Source: Hawksworthiomyces lignivorus (taxonomy: Eukaryota > Ascomycota > Sordariomycetes > Ophiostomatales > Ophiostomataceae). Taken from it: a stretch of 64,000 nucleotides of DNA. Position numbers and translations under genes: made by a program. The stretch is from the NCBI GenBank assembly GCA_002917075.1, contig NTMA01000050.1:1-64000 (forward strand), written 5' to 3'. This document shows, one piece after another, positions 22,346 through 32,100 of the stretch. Below the pieces are notes generated by a model. That model did not search any database, was not told the DNA's origin, and saw only the letters and a program-made list of their open reading frames with translations. Each line of letters opens with the position of its first letter. The first letter of the stretch is position 1.

Positions 22346-24363
22346 GTTGTCAAGCTGTTGGATTATGTCTCCACATGGAACTCGATGTTGACTTGCAATA
22401 TTGAAAAGTCGATGCTTCAGCGGAAGCTTCCCCGTCTATTATATGTGGCATTTCGGTAGCCTTGAACCTTGCCACGGCAAGAGAGTCAGACATATATTGA
22501 ATGTGTTGCATCGCAGGTGATACCACCTCGCAAACGGTGCCTTAAACTTTACGGCCAACGGGAAGGCTGCACGGGAGATAAGCGCAGTAGGTGAACCTCC
22601 GACGGCCTCGCCCTCCCGGCAGCTTGGTAAGAACTCCAGATAAGAGGACTAAAAGAAACCAGAACAGGTTAGTCCTAGATGAGTCTTGCCAACCGTCCAG
22701 TGAGGAAGAAGCTCAGCCATGGGAAGCGAGGCCCGCCGGCCTTGTCTAAGCTCGGGGTGCAATCCATGAACAGTTAATGTGGGGTGAACCTAGCTGGCAG
22801 AGAAATAAAATGAATTGTACGTGTACTGGAAGTTGCCAAAGACGGCAATAGTACATGTTTGCATAGCGGGTTTAGCGTCGAAGCTGAGGACTCCATTGGA
22901 TGATTCTTATTTCTCTGCGTTATCGTAGCCCACAGCCAAACGTTTAGATAGCCCAGGAGCGCAAAAAAAAAAAAAAAAAAAGTTAGCTAAAGCCGATGGC
23001 CCGCCGGTGGTTAGGTGATACCCATGTTCTACGTAGCTAACACTGTCATGGTTAAATCTTGTACTAATATGGGGGAATGGATCACGGGTTGTGGGACGCT
23101 GTCCGCGTGCTAAATGAAAATCATAATTAGATACTCCGTAGTACAGTATATACTTAATTATCTGATTGCATCACGACCAAGTCTGGCGACGGCTCTGAAT
23201 GAACACTATCTAATTGCTTAACACATCCTAATTGAATGCTTAATTTAATAGGTCGTTTTTTTAAAAAGTGGCGAGCAACGTGCGGCAAAGAAGACAATTT
23301 ACCTGAGCTACCAGCAAGTTTTTGAAAGCCCGCAGAGCAAATTCGTAAACCGGCTTGTCGCTACAGCAGCTACCTCGTGGGCCATAGCAGTTCAGAGGTG
23401 CTAGAGAGGCTTGCGGGAGACTAGTAAACAAGATATTACTACCACTTAAAGGTCTCTTCCGGGCGCCCTGTCTGTATGAATATTAAAGGTTTCCTTCTCT
23501 GATCTCGAGCAGTCACGATCCCGTCAACTCCAACTCGCCGCCGGTACACTGGCATCCGGCGGTGCTACCCCGCAGCAGCGAGAGCAAAGAGCTCACAGCT
23601 GTACTCCGTGGCTCAAGAGATAAGGGGAGAGACAGGACAATCGCTTCGTAGGATTGGGCAATCAAAATGTGTATCGAGACGAGTGATCCACTGATAAGAA
23701 CATTACTCGAATGGGAATATATTGGCAACGAGAACAAGACCATCCTGATTGTCGAATTTTATTGGAATCTGCATAAGGGTCAAAGCGTCCAAAGGTCACC
23801 ATTAACCAGCTCTGGCTAGAAACATAGGGAATCTTGGCGCCTTCACCACAGCAATAGCAGAACCAATTTGAATTACCACCCACCACTGACCACTTTGTGT
23901 ATTGTGTCGTCACTAAACCGGATCTTGAGCGCGTCTGAAGAATCACATGATGTCAACCCAAACAGCTTGCTGCGGTTGCCAGCGCCGCACGAGAGGTTTG
24001 TAGTATTAACCAAGATGCATTCTTGTTTCTACGCAGACTTTACTCTTTTAATAGTACACTAGGTACTTCATAATTTCTGCCTAGTCCGTACAGGGTAAGT
24101 ACCTCAATAATGGATAGCATAAGAGCGCTATAGTGGAGCGACAAAAATCTTCACGAGGAAATGTGCTAGTACATGTAGCCATGTAATAAGAAGTGGTGTG
24201 TTAACCTAATAATGCCCAATTTCATAGGTATTACACATGCCAGGAAAACTGCTTCATTCGAAGAAGACAGTCGCTCTATGTAAAGACCTCCAAGCGGCGG
24301 CTTGCGTCAGCTAAAGCGACAGCCATAACGGCGCCTTCTTAACTAAAGCTGTTTATTCGCATC
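22346..24363. other. Two-kilobase gene-free stretch
   Basis: It contains the permease promoter (AGATAA at 22576-22581 and 22638-22643), a 19-A run at 22963-22981 and otherwise unique AT-leaning DNA. Open frames at 23513-23946 overlap each other on both strands and have no motif. Confidence 0.5.
22963..22981. repeat. Poly-A tract
   Basis: There are nineteen consecutive A residues in an intergenic region. No flanking target-site duplication or element body was recognised. Confidence 0.8.
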
Positions 24364-25696
24364 CTAAGCCCCCACTCGCCGCTTCTCTTCAACGAACTTT
24401 TCCAGAATCTTATTCACTTCATCTGGCTTCTCTAACTGCAGCCAATGTCCACCAGTCACACTCTCAACGGTAAGGTCGGAAACTAGAGAGCGCATCTGCT
24501 CCGGAAAATTGATTGTGGCAGTGATAAAATTTGTAGACGCGATTAGCAGAGTTGGGTGCGTCAGGGCGTGGGCAGCTGCGGGAATTTCTGGACTGCGCGT
24601 TAGCCATATGTAGAACGTATGGGTGTCAGAACACAATCTTTACGTGGGCAGGGGTTGAAAGGAGAAGAGGGGGAGATCCGGGGTAAACATACTTTGTTCG
24701 TCTTTTTCATTGATGTTACGCAGACTTGCCCTATACCAGTTGATCCCTGGGCCATAGCCGCCTTTCTCAACGGAGAAGACACGTTGATAATGTTCATGAT
24801 CCTGTTTCATCAAAGTTAATTTGGATATAAATCATGCACCACAGCTCCAATTTTTACCTCTGATGTCAGATAGGCTGGCAAATCAGCAGTCTTGCCCTCA
24901 GTCAACCAAGTGCGCAAACCGCCCATGGCACCCTTGTACTTCCTAGCGATATCGTCATCGGTGGAAAAGTAGAGCGATTCCACGGATTCAGACTATAGTT
25001 TGGTCAGTAATCTGACAAGCCAGAGTCCGCATATCTAGAAGCAACTCACGTGCTCGTCAAGGAGCTTCGGAGCATCCTCTTCGTTGAAAAATAGGAAATA
25101 CCCGAGGATCGAGAACCCAAATTTAGCTTGCACCGAGCTGTTGATATGCTGTATCGCTGCGGCGGTGAGGCCACGACCAGGGGCACTGTATCCGTGATCG
25201 ATGAACGTATAAGCTGAAAAGCGGTCGGGATGATAATTTGCCAGGCGTGACAAAAGGAAACACCCCCTAGTTGATGAGATGTTAGCATCACTGTATGCTA
25301 CTGGATACAAATTCTGATTCTCTTGCCATTTAGATAACTTTGGTGTAATAGCTGGAAAGACAAGAGGAGTACAATATACCAGTCATGTGCCACGCCTACC
25401 ACCACTCCAGCGTTCTCTGACTCCAGCAGTTGAACAACGTCATTTGCCATATCCTCACCCTTATACATCTCTAACTCGCTCGGCTTCGATGTCTCCCCGA
25501 ACCCAAGTAAGTCCGGTGCTAGAATGCCATAGCCCTTCGCCGCGAAGAAGGAGATTTGGTGGCGCCAGTCACGAGAGGTGGAAGGGAAACCATGTAAGAA
25601 GAGAATATATTGAGTGTTGGGAAGTTGAGGTGGGATATTAATGTAAGAATAAGTGACTGCACGCGTCGTGGTGTAGGTGGAATGAGGGAAAGCCAT
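24364..25696 (-). CDS. Epoxide hydrolase-like alpha/beta hydrolase
   Basis: An alpha/beta-hydrolase of 351 residues. Exons (minus) are 25380-25696, 25050-25266, 24858-24992, 24644-24801 and 24364-24592; introns are 113, 57, 56 and 51 nt. The last intron uses GTAAAG with a clear CTAAC branch; a nearby GTATGT is out of frame. HGFPSTSRDW carries the oxyanion HGxP motif. The nucleophile elbow is VAHDWG, with Asp as in epoxide hydrolases and haloalkane dehalogenases rather than Ser; the usual first Gly of G-x-D-x-G is replaced by Ala. The catalytic His is in VTGGHWLQLEKP. A cap region lies between, with GYGPGINWYRA typical of fungal epoxide hydrolases. The hydrolysed substrate is unknown. The gene stands alone between long spacers. 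Confidence 0.88.
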
Positions 25697-26130
25697 GGTT
25701 AATTTCAGTTGTCGGATGGACTGTAAATAATTATACGTAAGTTGCTAACCACGGTGGAGGGTAAACTGCTCGATTTATATACAGTTAGTTCACTAGATAA
25801 AGACTAAAGATTTCAAAAACTTGTTGACAACTAGATGTCTTACTACGCCCTTTATATCTCATCTTTAATTCATAAACAACCAGAAGGTTAGGCATCCAGA
25901 ATGATGTTATCCATTCAACCTATAGTTATTGGTTCTAGCGTAACATGATAGAATATGGCGATATCACTCTCTAGCAACCGAGCTTAGATTTTTTTTTTTT
26001 CCTGGTACTTCAGTTCATTACGAACTAAAAAAATAAAAAAATAAAAATAAAGTTACGCTCTGAAGGCTGTGATTGGCTATGGTATTGTCTGACATCACAT
26101 TGCATTGATGGATCCTTTCTGACCGTTTTG

Positions 26131-26174
<44 letters not shown>

Positions 26175-26241
26175 TATTGCACAAGGTCTTTCGACTACAA
26201 GTCATCCTGAACTAATATCTCAATAATTTAATAAAAGTTAT
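25697..26241. other. Intergenic with long poly-T
   Basis: It includes the promoter of the hydrolase and the 3' flank of the truncated regulator. A/T homopolymers are common here (25988-25998, 26028-26050), ending in the 36-T run listed next. Confidence 0.5.
26133..26168. repeat. 36-base poly-T (poly-A on minus strand)
   Basis: A run of about 36 T on the + strand starts 73 bases downstream of the stop codon of the truncated minus-strand regulator, so it reads as poly-A after that gene. This could be a simple homopolymer or the tail of a poly-A retroelement or processed insertion. No element body was recognised. Confidence 0.75.
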
Positions 26242-27071
26242 CTATTTATTAACTATTGCTGTTCGATCAAAACACCGCAACGACGTAACTTCAGCGTTAA
26301 GTCGATACATAGCAAGGGCAAGGAGATGGTAGCTAATAGATGAACTGTGAACCTGGCAATTCGAGCTAACTTGAGTAAGTAACCTATCCTGCCTTGTGTA
26401 GATATTCTCCAGCATGGCGCATCCAGCCTGGATATGCATTTCGACCCGGCTATCGAGTTCTAGGAGAAATTCGATGAAGCCGAAGAGAACGGTCGCTAGG
26501 ACAGCAAGCTCTAGACTTTGGGGATATCCATCAAGCAGGCGTTGAAGATCCTGGATGGCTATATTGTAATGTTGAATTGAGAACGCGATCGCCGGAGCGA
26601 TTTGCCATGTATCAGGATAATAACGGCTTCTAGCCAAAGCCCCGATTGCGAGGGCCGCATGGTGCAATGCTGGCTCGATAAGAATGCCCTGGAGGATGAT
26701 GCTTTCCCACTCGGAGAGTTCAAAAAATAAAGAAAATTCTCCGACACAAACGACTCGAAAGTATTCCATGTGATGATGTTCACTGGCTAGTAAAGGTCTG
26801 GCAGAAGGGTATCGCAGACTACGCATGAGATGAGTCACCGCGTATTGTGGTGCGCTAGGGGGAGACGATGAGACGAAATCACATTTCCAGCCGGCTCTGA
26901 TACAGGGTGAGCAGGCTGGTCTTCTCTCATCACATTTCTTATGTCTAGTTCTACCGCTGGGTCAGCAAGATGATTCCACCAGTTAGGGGCGGAGTCCACT
27001 CACTTGCATGTCAAACACCCTGTGGTGACTTTTTTAACACCCCGCGCACCATGGCGTACTTTTCTTGCCAT
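26242..27071 (-). pseudogene. 3'-truncated Zn2Cys6 transcription factor
   Basis: It encodes 258 residues from ATG 27071 in two exons (27004-27071 and 26242-26950; 53-nt intron in the zinc cluster). The cluster is complete: C-x2-C-x6-C-x6-C-x2-C-x6-C, with TTGCLTCKTRHKKCD and CSPCIRAGWKC. The following part matches the start of the regulatory domain seen in the intact factor at 45481-47105 (HHAALAIGALA against KHTIIALAFL; IQHYNIAIQDLQRLLD against LKHYNQAIRLLRNELLD). It stops after about 220 comparable residues, where the intact protein continues for about 250 more. AT-rich DNA and a long poly-A (minus strand) follow directly. It may still make a DNA-binding fragment, so 'pseudogene' is a judgement; a missed 3' intron is the alternative. 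Confidence 0.65.
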
Positions 27072-28040
27072 TACTGGGCCGTTATTTTCGAGAATCAAAT
27101 CATGATGCAGAGCTGTTCTTCGTGCCCGCTGAAGTAAAGAGGCAAGATCTAAGATAATCAAGAAGATAGAACCGACGCGTAATCTTTTTGGAGGATGACA
27201 GAGACTAAGGCTAAGGGCGGGACTTTCGCTGCCATGATTGGCTGAAGCGTAAGTTGATGCACACCAGCTCCTACAGAATACCTCACCGCCTTCGTATTTG
27301 GTTTCATGCACAAGCAAATTCTCTTGTACCGCGGCTAGTTGGCTTGAAAATTCCTTTGATTATTTTTGGAGTCTGCTGATTAACATTCCTTTCTTTCGAT
27401 GTCATACGTATTTTATTGGCAACTTTATCGAAATTTAGAATCAGTGACCGCAATGCAGCTTGAATATGAAATAACAAGAAATGCTAACAGTGAAGCATTT
27501 AATATATATATGATATTTGTGTCAATCTAATCCTATTTTGTACCATCCAGTTGTAGCAACATTTTTCTACCCTAATAGCAGCTACGGCTTCGTCTCCTTT
27601 CTCTATTCTTTCACTTTTTCGTTTAGGTGGATAAAGCACCTGCCGGCCTCACAGCGCTAATACAATACCCGCACACAAGAATCGAGCACCTAGGACATTG
27701 ATACGTATAGATAGGAAACATGTCAATGCAGTTCCTGCACCAATTTCTGCCAAATAATTCGCGCCAATAGGCGTCATGAGCACAGGATGATGAATAGTTC
27801 TCGAGGGCCTCTTCTAAGGCCCTCTTCCGTGGCAATTCTGTTGTTATCCCAACATATTAATAAATAAATAAGTTCATCTAAAGAGAGTTAGAAGATGTCG
27901 GCATCAAAGCCAGAGTTATAACATTTCTAGCAGTAAAATTTAGGTTCACGTGTAAGAACTCCTGTAGTTCTTTGATTTCTATGAATATATATAGAATTCA
28001 TAACTCGTACAGATCTCTAATCTGCTGAACATAACTGTAT
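27072..28040. other. Intergenic, with a doubtful small cysteine-rich frame
   Basis: It contains the promoter of the truncated factor and the 3' flank of the DUF6604 gene. The only frame of note is 27623-27835, listed separately. Confidence 0.5.
27623..27835 (-). other. Cysteine-rich 70-codon open frame, possible exon
   Basis: The frame encodes three CxxC pairs (WCRNC, QCPRC, VCGYC), the pattern of a small zinc-binding domain. There is no in-frame ATG at its beginning; it opens at a TTG, and a CAG just before (27838-27840 on the complement) could be an intron acceptor. It may therefore be the last exon of a small gene or a relic. I do not recognise the family. Confidence 0.3.
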
Positions 28041-31025
28041 TCACATCAGAGTACATCCGACATCTGCTAGATTACTCTGTTGTTTAGAAAGTTTGTTCCT
28101 CACCTCGGAGAGGTCGCCAAGTTTTTCCCAGTAGATATAGCTCAAGAACGCTGCTCTACTTTCATGAAACTCGTCTGCCATAACCCGTAGGCATTCATCG
28201 TCTCCTTCGTTAATGGCTATAGACGTGAGTCCTAACCTCTTCAAATACTTCCACTCCCCATCCGTCTCGTACACGCGAATATAGACCGGATTTCGCAGAT
28301 CCTTCAACCGCTTTTCAAAACCTATAAAATGCTGAAGGCACACAATCATAGCCAAGACATAGTTTATGCTAGACAACGGTTGCTTCTCGCCGCACACGTC
28401 GTTGTAGATGTCTCTTTTGATACATTCGAGCATTGTCTCATTTGTCAAAAGGTCTGCCGACTGAGGTATCAAACTCCGGGCAGCCTTTGTCTTCACCGCA
28501 GGGTCAAAGAAGGAGTTGTAGTCAGTTAAGTCACTACCCAGCTTGGACAGAAGCGGATGTGATGGAACGTCGTGTTTTCTATCATCAAGTAGCCTTTGGA
28601 AGGATGTCGATATCTGAGTGATGGCCTCGTCTTCCATGCCTGGGCAGACCACCTTGAACTGACGAACCAGGTCTGTCTCTGGAGGGCGCTTCTTTCCAGT
28701 CACTGGGTCGGAAATTGGCTTCGTTTGTCCGATGCGAAGCATGCCCAAGGAGGACAAGGGGTGCAGGTCGCGGTCTGGGATGCGGTCCAGGTTCCAGCCA
28801 GCCTCGCGATACAAAAGCAAATTGGATTTCTTTTTGAATGAGGCATTAGCTCCGACATCTAGGATGGAATGGACGTTATCGCTCTCTATCGCGGCTGATC
28901 TGGCTGCCTGCCGCTGAGCGGTACGCGAGGGCTTATGCCGCATCATCCAGTTAGACAAGGCGCTGCCGAAATCGTCTTCTGGAACTTTTCCATCGACAAA
29001 GAAGGCATCCGTCAAAAAGTTCTGAAGGTTGACAAATAGCCCAACAGGCTTGGAGAGGTAGCCTTTCTTTACCAGCATATTGTGGAGATGGACGAGCAGA
29101 GTAGGCTCCCAGGCTCCATCCCACAAAACCATGGACGTGCGATACGCCAACTCGAGGCCCTCTGCGAGACCAATACCACAGAGAAAAGGCGAGAACTCCC
29201 ACAAGCCGTTGGTGTTGGAGCTAGAAAACCTCGAGGGAGGAATGCAATCCAGGCCGTGCATATATCTACACTCGCCGAGCCAGTCAACAAAGTCAATCTT
29301 TATCTCTTTGAGCAAATCACAACTGGTAATATAGTGTTTGTGGTGTTTAGAGAGCTCCTTCAGCACGGCGTCCTTCTCGATGACTTGCTCGAGAATATCA
29401 ATGGACTGCAGGTAACCCCGTATACCCCGCTCATGATAGCGATCCAGGAACAAGTCGACGTCTCTACGGGGGCGGAAGTCCTTGGCCGGCGGTTCTACGA
29501 TGTGGCCCTGCAGGGCGTTCGATGACCAGCCTCGCGACACGGTGAACGCATCGACGACGCATTGGAGCTGGAAAACGTGATGAGGAAGGATCTTTTTCCG
29601 AACATCGGTACCGGGCTTCTGCATTGCGAGCGAGGTCACGAAGGCGGCAAAGTCGTTGATGCCGAAGACCAGGCGGTGATGGCCCCACGGACCGAGCGGT
29701 GACCAGTCAATCTCCTCCAGGACGTGGCTCTCTCCCTTGAGGCGGATGCGTTGGATTACGACGCTAGAGAACACGTTGACCAAGTCGTAGAGCCAGTTGA
29801 TAGTGTACGAGCGGCGCCACTTTAGCCTTTGTTCGCGCGTGGCCCGCTGCAAGTTGAGCTTTGGGTCCCAGCCGCTGATCTCCGCCCGCATAGCCTTGGT
29901 CGGACTGCCGCTCCTGGTCTTCTGGTAGTCTGTTACGAAATCCATGAGATCGCGATAGGCGTTGATGAGAAACTGCTCTTTGACATCGATTTTGGTTTCT
30001 TGAACTTTCTGGAACTTATCCGAGTCGTCCTGCACGAACAGGCGCATCGAGAACATTCCCTGGGCCCTTTCGACATTGCCGCGGGTTATTGTCTGCATCA
30101 CAGTCTCGTAGCTATCGTGGCCGGGGAAGTCGACAAAGATGTCCAGCTCCGTCTGCTTCACCATGCCCACGGCAAGGTTGGTCAGGACAGCAGCGACGGC
30201 GCTGTTGAGTCCCTCATAGGCCACCTCGTGCCAGAAACCCTGGAGGCAGCTGCGCAGGCTGGACCATTGCTTTGCGATCGAGTAGGTGGCCATGAGGTAT
30301 TCGGTCATGATGCCCTCTTCATCCTCGATGATGCGGTAACTCTCGATAGGCACGCCATCAAGGTTCGACTCTTTGGGTGGCACTGGCTTTTTCTTGTGCT
30401 TCTTTCCCTTCTGGCTCTTCTTGCCCTTACCCGGTTTCCTCTGCGCCCGTCTTGAGGCGGTAGCCGAATCTGCTGAAGGTCCGACCTCTCCGTCGGAGGC
30501 CTCGTCGGGGGCCTCACGGGCTGCCATTGGCTCGACGCCGAGTGCTGCAAATTTGTTGGCGAAGACGACGTCCTCGAGACCCTCCATCTCGTCGTCATCC
30601 GCCCCCCCAGCGTCACCGGTGGCCTCCGTTGCCGACGCCCAGGCGTCCCCGCCCAAGGCCTGGAACGCCTTGGTTAGAGCATCGATGAAGAACTTGTGCT
30701 TGACATTACTCTTCTCTACCTCAGCATCCGGGCTTGCTGCGGCAACCTGCAAGAACTCGGCGTGATGGGCCGACCGAGCGGAGATGACTGACTGCAGCAG
30801 ACTCAGAATGGCGGGCGGGACGCGGCTCATATGCCTCCCGACCAGCTCTGCCATTTGGACGAGACTCGCAACCGTTGTTTGGCCCGATGTGTTCAAGGCG
30901 GGAGGTGCCGCACCGTCGTCAGAGGTGGGAAGGTTCTTGATGATCGAGTTAGACGCGTGCATTATCCAGTAGAGGAAATACCGCGTGTCTCGCTTGTAGG
31001 CGAGATATGAGTTTTGTGTTGCCAT
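28041..31025 (-). CDS. Large DUF6604-type protein
   Basis: A single open frame of 994 residues. The N-terminus (NSYLAYKRDTRYFLYWIMH) matches the fungal DUF6604 family, which typically opens with a Y-x-x-YKRDT-x-x-x-YW motif. A strongly basic stretch rich in Lys-Gly (KPGKGKKSQKGKKHKKK) near residues 195-215 follows an acidic segment and may act as a nuclear signal or nucleic-acid contact. The rest is helical-looking and lacks enzymatic motifs that I recognise. Biological function of the family is not known to me. GC content of the coding part is high compared with its flanks, and a long antisense frame at 29829-30455 is only a shadow. It is intronless in this model. Confidence 0.82.
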   Translation of the reverse strand: MATQNSYLAYKRDTRYFLYWIMHASNSIIKNLPTSDDGAAPPALNTSGQTTVASLVQMAELVGRHMSRVPPAILSLLQSVISARSAHHAEFLQVAAASPDAEVEKSNVKHKFFIDALTKAFQALGGDAWASATEATGDAGGADDDEMEGLEDVVFANKFAALGVEPMAAREAPDEASDGEVGPSADSATASRRAQRKPGKGKKSQKGKKHKKKPVPPKESNLDGVPIESYRIIEDEEGIMTEYLMATYSIAKQWSSLRSCLQGFWHEVAYEGLNSAVAAVLTNLAVGMVKQTELDIFVDFPGHDSYETVMQTITRGNVERAQGMFSMRLFVQDDSDKFQKVQETKIDVKEQFLINAYRDLMDFVTDYQKTRSGSPTKAMRAEISGWDPKLNLQRATREQRLKWRRSYTINWLYDLVNVFSSVVIQRIRLKGESHVLEEIDWSPLGPWGHHRLVFGINDFAAFVTSLAMQKPGTDVRKKILPHHVFQLQCVVDAFTVSRGWSSNALQGHIVEPPAKDFRPRRDVDLFLDRYHERGIRGYLQSIDILEQVIEKDAVLKELSKHHKHYITSCDLLKEIKIDFVDWLGECRYMHGLDCIPPSRFSSSNTNGLWEFSPFLCGIGLAEGLELAYRTSMVLWDGAWEPTLLVHLHNMLVKKGYLSKPVGLFVNLQNFLTDAFFVDGKVPEDDFGSALSNWMMRHKPSRTAQRQAARSAAIESDNVHSILDVGANASFKKKSNLLLYREAGWNLDRIPDRDLHPLSSLGMLRIGQTKPISDPVTGKKRPPETDLVRQFKVVCPGMEDEAITQISTSFQRLLDDRKHDVPSHPLLSKLGSDLTDYNSFFDPAVKTKAARSLIPQSADLLTNETMLECIKRDIYNDVCGEKQPLSSINYVLAMIVCLQHFIGFEKRLKDLRNPVYIRVYETDGEWKYLKRLGLTSIAINEGDDECLRVMADEFHESRAAFLSYIYWEKLGDLSEVRNKLSKQQSNLADVGCTLM

Positions 31026-32100
31026 TGCGGCCTCAATCGACCAGCGGCCTGGATGATTTGGTGCAGTGTGAAAAGAACTGGATGAAGGAGCCGACCTTGC
31101 TGCTAGCAGAGTTCTGAAACCTTACGAGAAATTGGTCCTTCAATACAAATACCTCCGCTTACTGTCCACTGCTTTACGGCGAGAACTGGAAACAAACACT
31201 ATTTGTGCACTACACCGACTCCACCTTGGCGTTTGTGCGCTAACCAAGGAAGTGATGGCAAGCAGCACACGGTAAGTATGCATTATTATTCAGACTTTCA
31301 CTTACCAAGCCGCTTAAGAGGAGTTTATATACAAATTATGTCCTTCGCTCAGGCCTCTTTATGATACCTTTTGACGAATCGCCACTGTCGATGGTTTACA
31401 GGGTTCTCTTGTTGAGGTCGTGTCATATTAGTATCACATTGTTACTGTACATATCGCACTGTATCTACCCCTTACTAAAAGGCGTTAGTCCTCGCACTAC
31501 CGCAGGCACAGCTATCTCTCTCCTGTATGTTAGCAATCTGCTTTACCTGAACTCAACATATGCAAACACCGTCCGCGTACTACTGAAATATTGTAGAATT
31601 TAAACTTGCATACAGCCGTGAGAGGAAGTCTGTTTAAAGCCATTAATTAGAAGGGTCAGAAGTTAGCCCAATATCTTTTTACCGTCTTCCATTCCTGTGT
31701 TTTAGTAGATACCTAGGGCTTCGCTGTAACTTTGTAAAGAGAATACCGACTTCCGTTTGTGAATGTCGAGCGCTGGATCTGCGTTTGCATGGCGAAGAAC
31801 AGCTTCCGTTCAACAGTAGCATACAACTGCCCTATTCTCGCATCACGCTCTCGGTTGTGCTGAACTCCGGCACGCCAAAGAGGAAGCTGATTGTTCACAT
31901 GCCGACAAATCACAGCGCATTGCAAAGGCTTACTTGGGATTCGCTTTCGACGGCCTCTACTCCTGTCAGCCACAATGAACCGGTGAGGCGATTGCAAATA
32001 TCAATGGTCTATTCGTATTGGAAATTCTACACTTTGAATACATGTACAGATCTGACAGCCTATGACACGCTGCAGCAAATGAGCGCTCGCAAGAATACAT
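31026..32100. other. Intergenic, DUF6604 promoter and citrate synthase 3' flank
   Basis: It separates two genes on the minus strand. Short frames at 31361-31603 and 31713-31997 have no motif. Confidence 0.5.

Noticed and set aside
22587..22598. GTAGGTGAACCT resembling the 3' end of 18S rRNA
   Set aside because: Only about 12 bases match; the sequence diverges at once on both sides.
24644..24695. GTATGT at 24691 as donor of the last hydrolase intron
   Set aside because: Joining it to the only usable acceptor breaks the frame; GTAAAG at 24643 with the CTAAC branch keeps frame and family sequence.
29829..30455. 208-codon antisense frame
   Set aside because: It is the complement of the GC-rich DUF6604 gene, with no motif.
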